Positions 34,833 through 35,748 of a stretch of 35,748 nucleotides of DNA are shown here, piece after piece. The DNA is from Lachnospiraceae bacterium (GTDB lineage: Bacteria > Bacillota > Clostridia > Lachnospirales > Lachnospiraceae): contig JAFUQM010000014.1 in the NCBI GenBank assembly GCA_017472325.1, positions 1 to 35,748 on the forward strand, given 5' to 3'. How positions within the stretch are numbered: the stretch's first letter is position 1; each line of letters begins with the position of its first letter. Both the position numbers and the translations under genes were made by a program. Under the pieces are notes generated by a model. It was given only the letters and a program-made list of their open reading frames with translations. It was not told the DNA's origin and ran no database searches.

Positions 34833-35474
34833 TTATTTTGAAAGTGGTAGGGATAGTGCAGTTGCTATTTGCTGATGTATTTGTGTCATGCCGATTTGAT
34901 TTGGATGGCCATTTTCTTTTTCTATATGCTCTAAAAGGATGCAAGGAATATCAAAATGGTTGCAGATGCGAAGCATCCATTCACGGACTGGCCCAGTAAT
35001 GTCATCATTTATGATATTGTAGATTTTGGAAGACGAATGCGTTTTGCTTAAATAGTCCATCATATAGCAAAAGGCAGGTGCAAATGCATTTAAATCTTCC
35101 GCTGTCCAGTCTGTATATTTTTCATAAGCAATTGGACTGCCAGCCCAATAGTCATTTGTTCCACCAAACACGAGCAAAATATCTGGGGAATTTAAACTGG
35201 AAGATAATTCACGTTGCATTCTTGTGATAAAAGATGTTTTTGATTCATTTAAACCAAAATAACCCGTATTGCATACAGTGCTACCACTGTAGCTGCAGTT
35301 TGCAACTAGTTGTAATTGCCCTGCTTGACAAAGCTGCCACCACCATGTCTGCTCTGGTGCTGTGACATCGTTGGATTCAGAGTTATTCCCAGGTTGATAC
35401 CATGCTTCATAATCAGCCGGTATAAAACCGTAATAAGTAGAATAGGAATCCCCTAGAATTGCCAGTGTTCTCAT
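34833..35474 (-). CDS. SGNH/GDSL-family hydrolase
   Basis: 213 residues, no signal peptide, so cytoplasmic. Block I is ILGDSYSTYYG with nucleophile S10, block II SYSGSTVCN, block III VFGGTNDYW (the oxyanion Gly and Asn) and block V NGHPNQIGM (catalytic His). These are esterases acting on small acyl or acetyl-carbohydrate esters; the GDSYSTYYGFIP opening is typical of Firmicute SGNH proteins of this length. AGGAGG lies close before the ATG. Its promoter would lie in or near the edge inverted-repeat element. Substrate unknown; removal of acetyl groups from oligosaccharides is one possibility. Confidence 0.9.
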   Translation of the reverse strand: MRTLAILGDSYSTYYGFIPADYEAWYQPGNNSESNDVTAPEQTWWWQLCQAGQLQLVANCSYSGSTVCNTGYFGLNESKTSFITRMQRELSSSLNSPDILLVFGGTNDYWAGSPIAYEKYTDWTAEDLNAFAPAFCYMMDYLSKTHSSSKIYNIINDDITGPVREWMLRICNHFDIPCILLEHIEKENGHPNQIGMTQIHQQIATALSLPLSK

Positions 35475-35519
35475 ATATAATTCCTCCTATGCTATAAAAG
35501 AGTTTGCAGCAAAATAACA

Positions 35520-35748
35520 CGCATCTTCATAGTGTATGATAATACGTTCTTATCTGCTGATATTGCTACATGCACTTGTATCTTTACTTTTATTTTTGTA
35601 AAAGAGTACTCTTTTCAGGAAAATGTTAGTATTTCTTAGCACCTGCTTTTGATGGTACGCAACCGTCGAAGTACTGTTTGAGTTTTACAGAAAATCGCAG
35701 CATATGTACGGCGCGACGATAACCTGTATTTGGCGTTTTCTAAATGAA
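35520..35748. repeat. Left arm of the edge inverted-repeat element
   Basis: Starts near cgcatcttc at 35520 and carries the left arm: gtgtatgataatac, then ttgtatcttt, ttagtatttcttagcacctg and caaccgtcgaag. Its last 83 bases (35666-35748) are identical to bases 1-83. Joined through that overlap, the element would be about 542 bp with complementary ends gcatcttc and gaagatgc. There is no gene between 35475 and the window end. Confidence 0.85.

Noticed and set aside
1..35748. The window as a plasmid or phage because of its identical ends
   Set aside because: No replication, partition, capsid or integrase gene is present, and the content is housekeeping chromosome.

Overview
The window looks like a piece of chromosome from an anaerobic Firmicute of the Lachnospiraceae (Roseburia/Butyrivibrio-like). 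The reasons are the low-GC coding style, strong AGGAGG-type ribosome sites, YerC/YecD, DUF1836, C_GCAxxG_C_C and SEC-C small proteins, a Butyrivibrio-type intracellular GH9 enzyme, and a four-gene block (19.9-26.9 kb) of the DUF5717/DUF5716 kind that I associate with this family. The genus is an inference. I saw no tRNA, rRNA, CRISPR array, transposase, phage gene or plasmid replication gene.

Layout. 0-0.4 kb: part of a large inverted-repeat element. 0.5-2.3 kb: an ABC-2 exporter pair. 2.4-3.2 kb: a membrane-anchored coiled-coil protein with a degenerate LytM/M23 domain. 3.4-4.5 kb: YerC-like TrpR-family regulator (minus), diverging from a DUF1836 protein. 4.6-6.2 kb: cytoplasmic GH9 cellodextrinase. 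6.3-7.4 kb: an orphan NMT1/SsuA-like binding lipoprotein (minus). 7.6-11.8 kb: PcrA helicase, a small acidic membrane protein and an RlmD-type rRNA methyltransferase. 11.8-18.6 kb: a 1,686-residue secreted repeat protein, a 101-residue unknown and a secreted M14 carboxypeptidase. 18.7-19.8 kb: a PLP aminotransferase/decarboxylase (minus). 19.9-26.9 kb: a tight four-gene operon of unknown function. 27.0-29.3 kb: a polar amino-acid ABC importer. 29.5-32.7 kb: D-lactate dehydrogenase-like enzyme, HAD phosphatase and Na+-dependent NSS transporter. 32.7-33.3 kb: a complete 599-bp inverted-repeat element. 33.3-35.5 kb: a small membrane protein, a SEC-C/C_GCAxxG_C_C pair and an SGNH hydrolase. 35.5-35.7 kb: the other half of the edge element.

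Three things stand out. First, the operon at 19.9-26.9 kb encodes a giant beta-plus-helical-repeat protein, a lidless Hsp70-like protein with a degraded phosphate-2 loop, a TPR protein and a two-helix membrane coiled-coil protein. It reads like an uncharacterised membrane-linked chaperone or scaffold apparatus and is the best candidate here for an undescribed system. Second, a ~550-600 bp near-palindromic element occurs in one full copy and at both window ends. Its two copies show paired compensatory substitutions while keeping arm-specific unpaired segments, as expected for a conserved large hairpin. Third, a separate ~37-bp repeat follows four intrinsic terminators, always 2-6 nt past the T-run and always in the same orientation.

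The first and last 83 bases are identical and, if joined, rebuild one complete inverted-repeat element. That may reflect a circular assembly or an assembly broken at a multicopy repeat. Since the gene content is chromosomal, I favour the repeat explanation.
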